DNA of 5,428 nucleotides from Candidatus Zixiibacteriota bacterium (GTDB lineage Bacteria > Zixibacteria > MSB-5A5 > CAIYYT01), in NCBI GenBank assembly GCA_023134875.1, contig JAGLUH010000339.1:1-5428 (forward strand), written 5' to 3'. Below are positions 5,174-5,428 of this stretch, in pieces. A model generated the notes under the pieces. That model searched no databases. It was given only the letters and a program-made list of their open reading frames with translations, and was not told the DNA's origin. The number at the start of each line of letters is the position of its first letter. Positions within the stretch are counted from its first letter, which is position 1. Position numbers and translations under genes: made by a program.

Positions 5174-5428
5174 ATGGGTGAGGGGTTGCAGGCGATACTG
5201 CATGATGCTTACGTCAAGGAGCGCAAGTTGGTTCTGCTTTACGGGGCGCTGATGGATGGCGATGACCCGGAGACAGGCGAAGAGGATTTCCTTGCGGTGG
5301 CGCGTAATGATCAGGATGGCGGCATTGAGCTATTGCAGGAGATCAATCGGAAATATGGCAATGTGGAGATCGAAGCGACAATCATGGACAAACTGGGAGA
5401 AAACTTCCTGCAGCTCAAATCGGGTCAC
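5174..5428 (+). CDS. Unrecognised acidic protein, N-terminal part only (runs off the window)
   Basis: An open frame of 85 codons begins at ATG 5174 and has no stop before the window ends. An in-frame TAA at 5168-5170 limits the start. The translation begins MGEGLQAILHDAYV, then KERKLVLLYGALMDG, an acidic stretch DDPETGEEDF, and helical segments such as GIELLQEINRKYG. It has no signal peptide or membrane helix and looks like a soluble, helical, acidic cytoplasmic protein. I recognise no domain. The ribosome site before the ATG is poor; a TTG at 5228 has AAGGAG six bases upstream and is a possible alternative start. Same strand as the cassette, about 190 bp away, so it may be another cassette gene or an unrelated one. 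The steady codon pattern favours a real gene. Confidence 0.6.
   Translation, partial: MGEGLQAILHDAYVKERKLVLLYGALMDGDDPETGEEDFLAVARNDQDGGIELLQEINRKYGNVEIEATIMDKLGENFLQLKSGH

Overview
The window looks like bacterial chromosome from a Gram-negative organism with roughly balanced base composition. The evidence is Shine-Dalgarno sites, a Sec signal peptide, a lipobox and a contractile-injection spike-tip protein. The style resembles uncultured FCB-type or deltaproteobacterial lineages (for example Zixibacteria). That is only an impression, because no rRNA or marker gene is present.

Left part (1-1812). A hairpin-rich stretch (about 78-226) includes one hairpin followed by a T-rich run on the + strand. 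It separates whatever lies to the left from a minus-strand gene for a 518-residue exported protein (256-1812). That protein has the layout of a gluzincin-like (peptidase MA) metallopeptidase, but the HExxH position reads NQIAQ, so it may be a pseudo-enzyme. A divergent intergenic region (1813-2175) holds a good sigma70-type promoter candidate facing right, whose -10 box lies in one arm of an 8-bp inverted repeat.

Right part (2176-4980). Four genes on the + strand form what looks like a complete effector cassette of a contractile injection system (type VI secretion or a relative). They are a PAAR spike tip (124 aa), a DUF4123 effector adaptor/chaperone with a distinct C-terminal helical domain (334 aa), a small lysine-rich protein with one N-terminal membrane helix and a C39/papain-like cysteine peptidase domain (205 aa, the candidate toxin), and an acidic predicted lipoprotein (247 aa, the candidate immunity protein) that overlaps the toxin gene by 26 bp. 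In the inferred model the PAAR protein caps the spike, the DUF4123 protein loads the peptidase onto it, and the lipoprotein protects the producer and its kin. PAAR and toxin share a CxxCP motif that may matter for docking.

Right edge (4981-5428). After about 190 bp without a convincing gene, a new + strand reading frame begins at 5174 and runs off the window. It encodes an acidic protein I do not recognise. No structural secretion genes (sheath, tube, VgrG, ATPase), RNA genes, CRISPR array or insertion sequence are visible.
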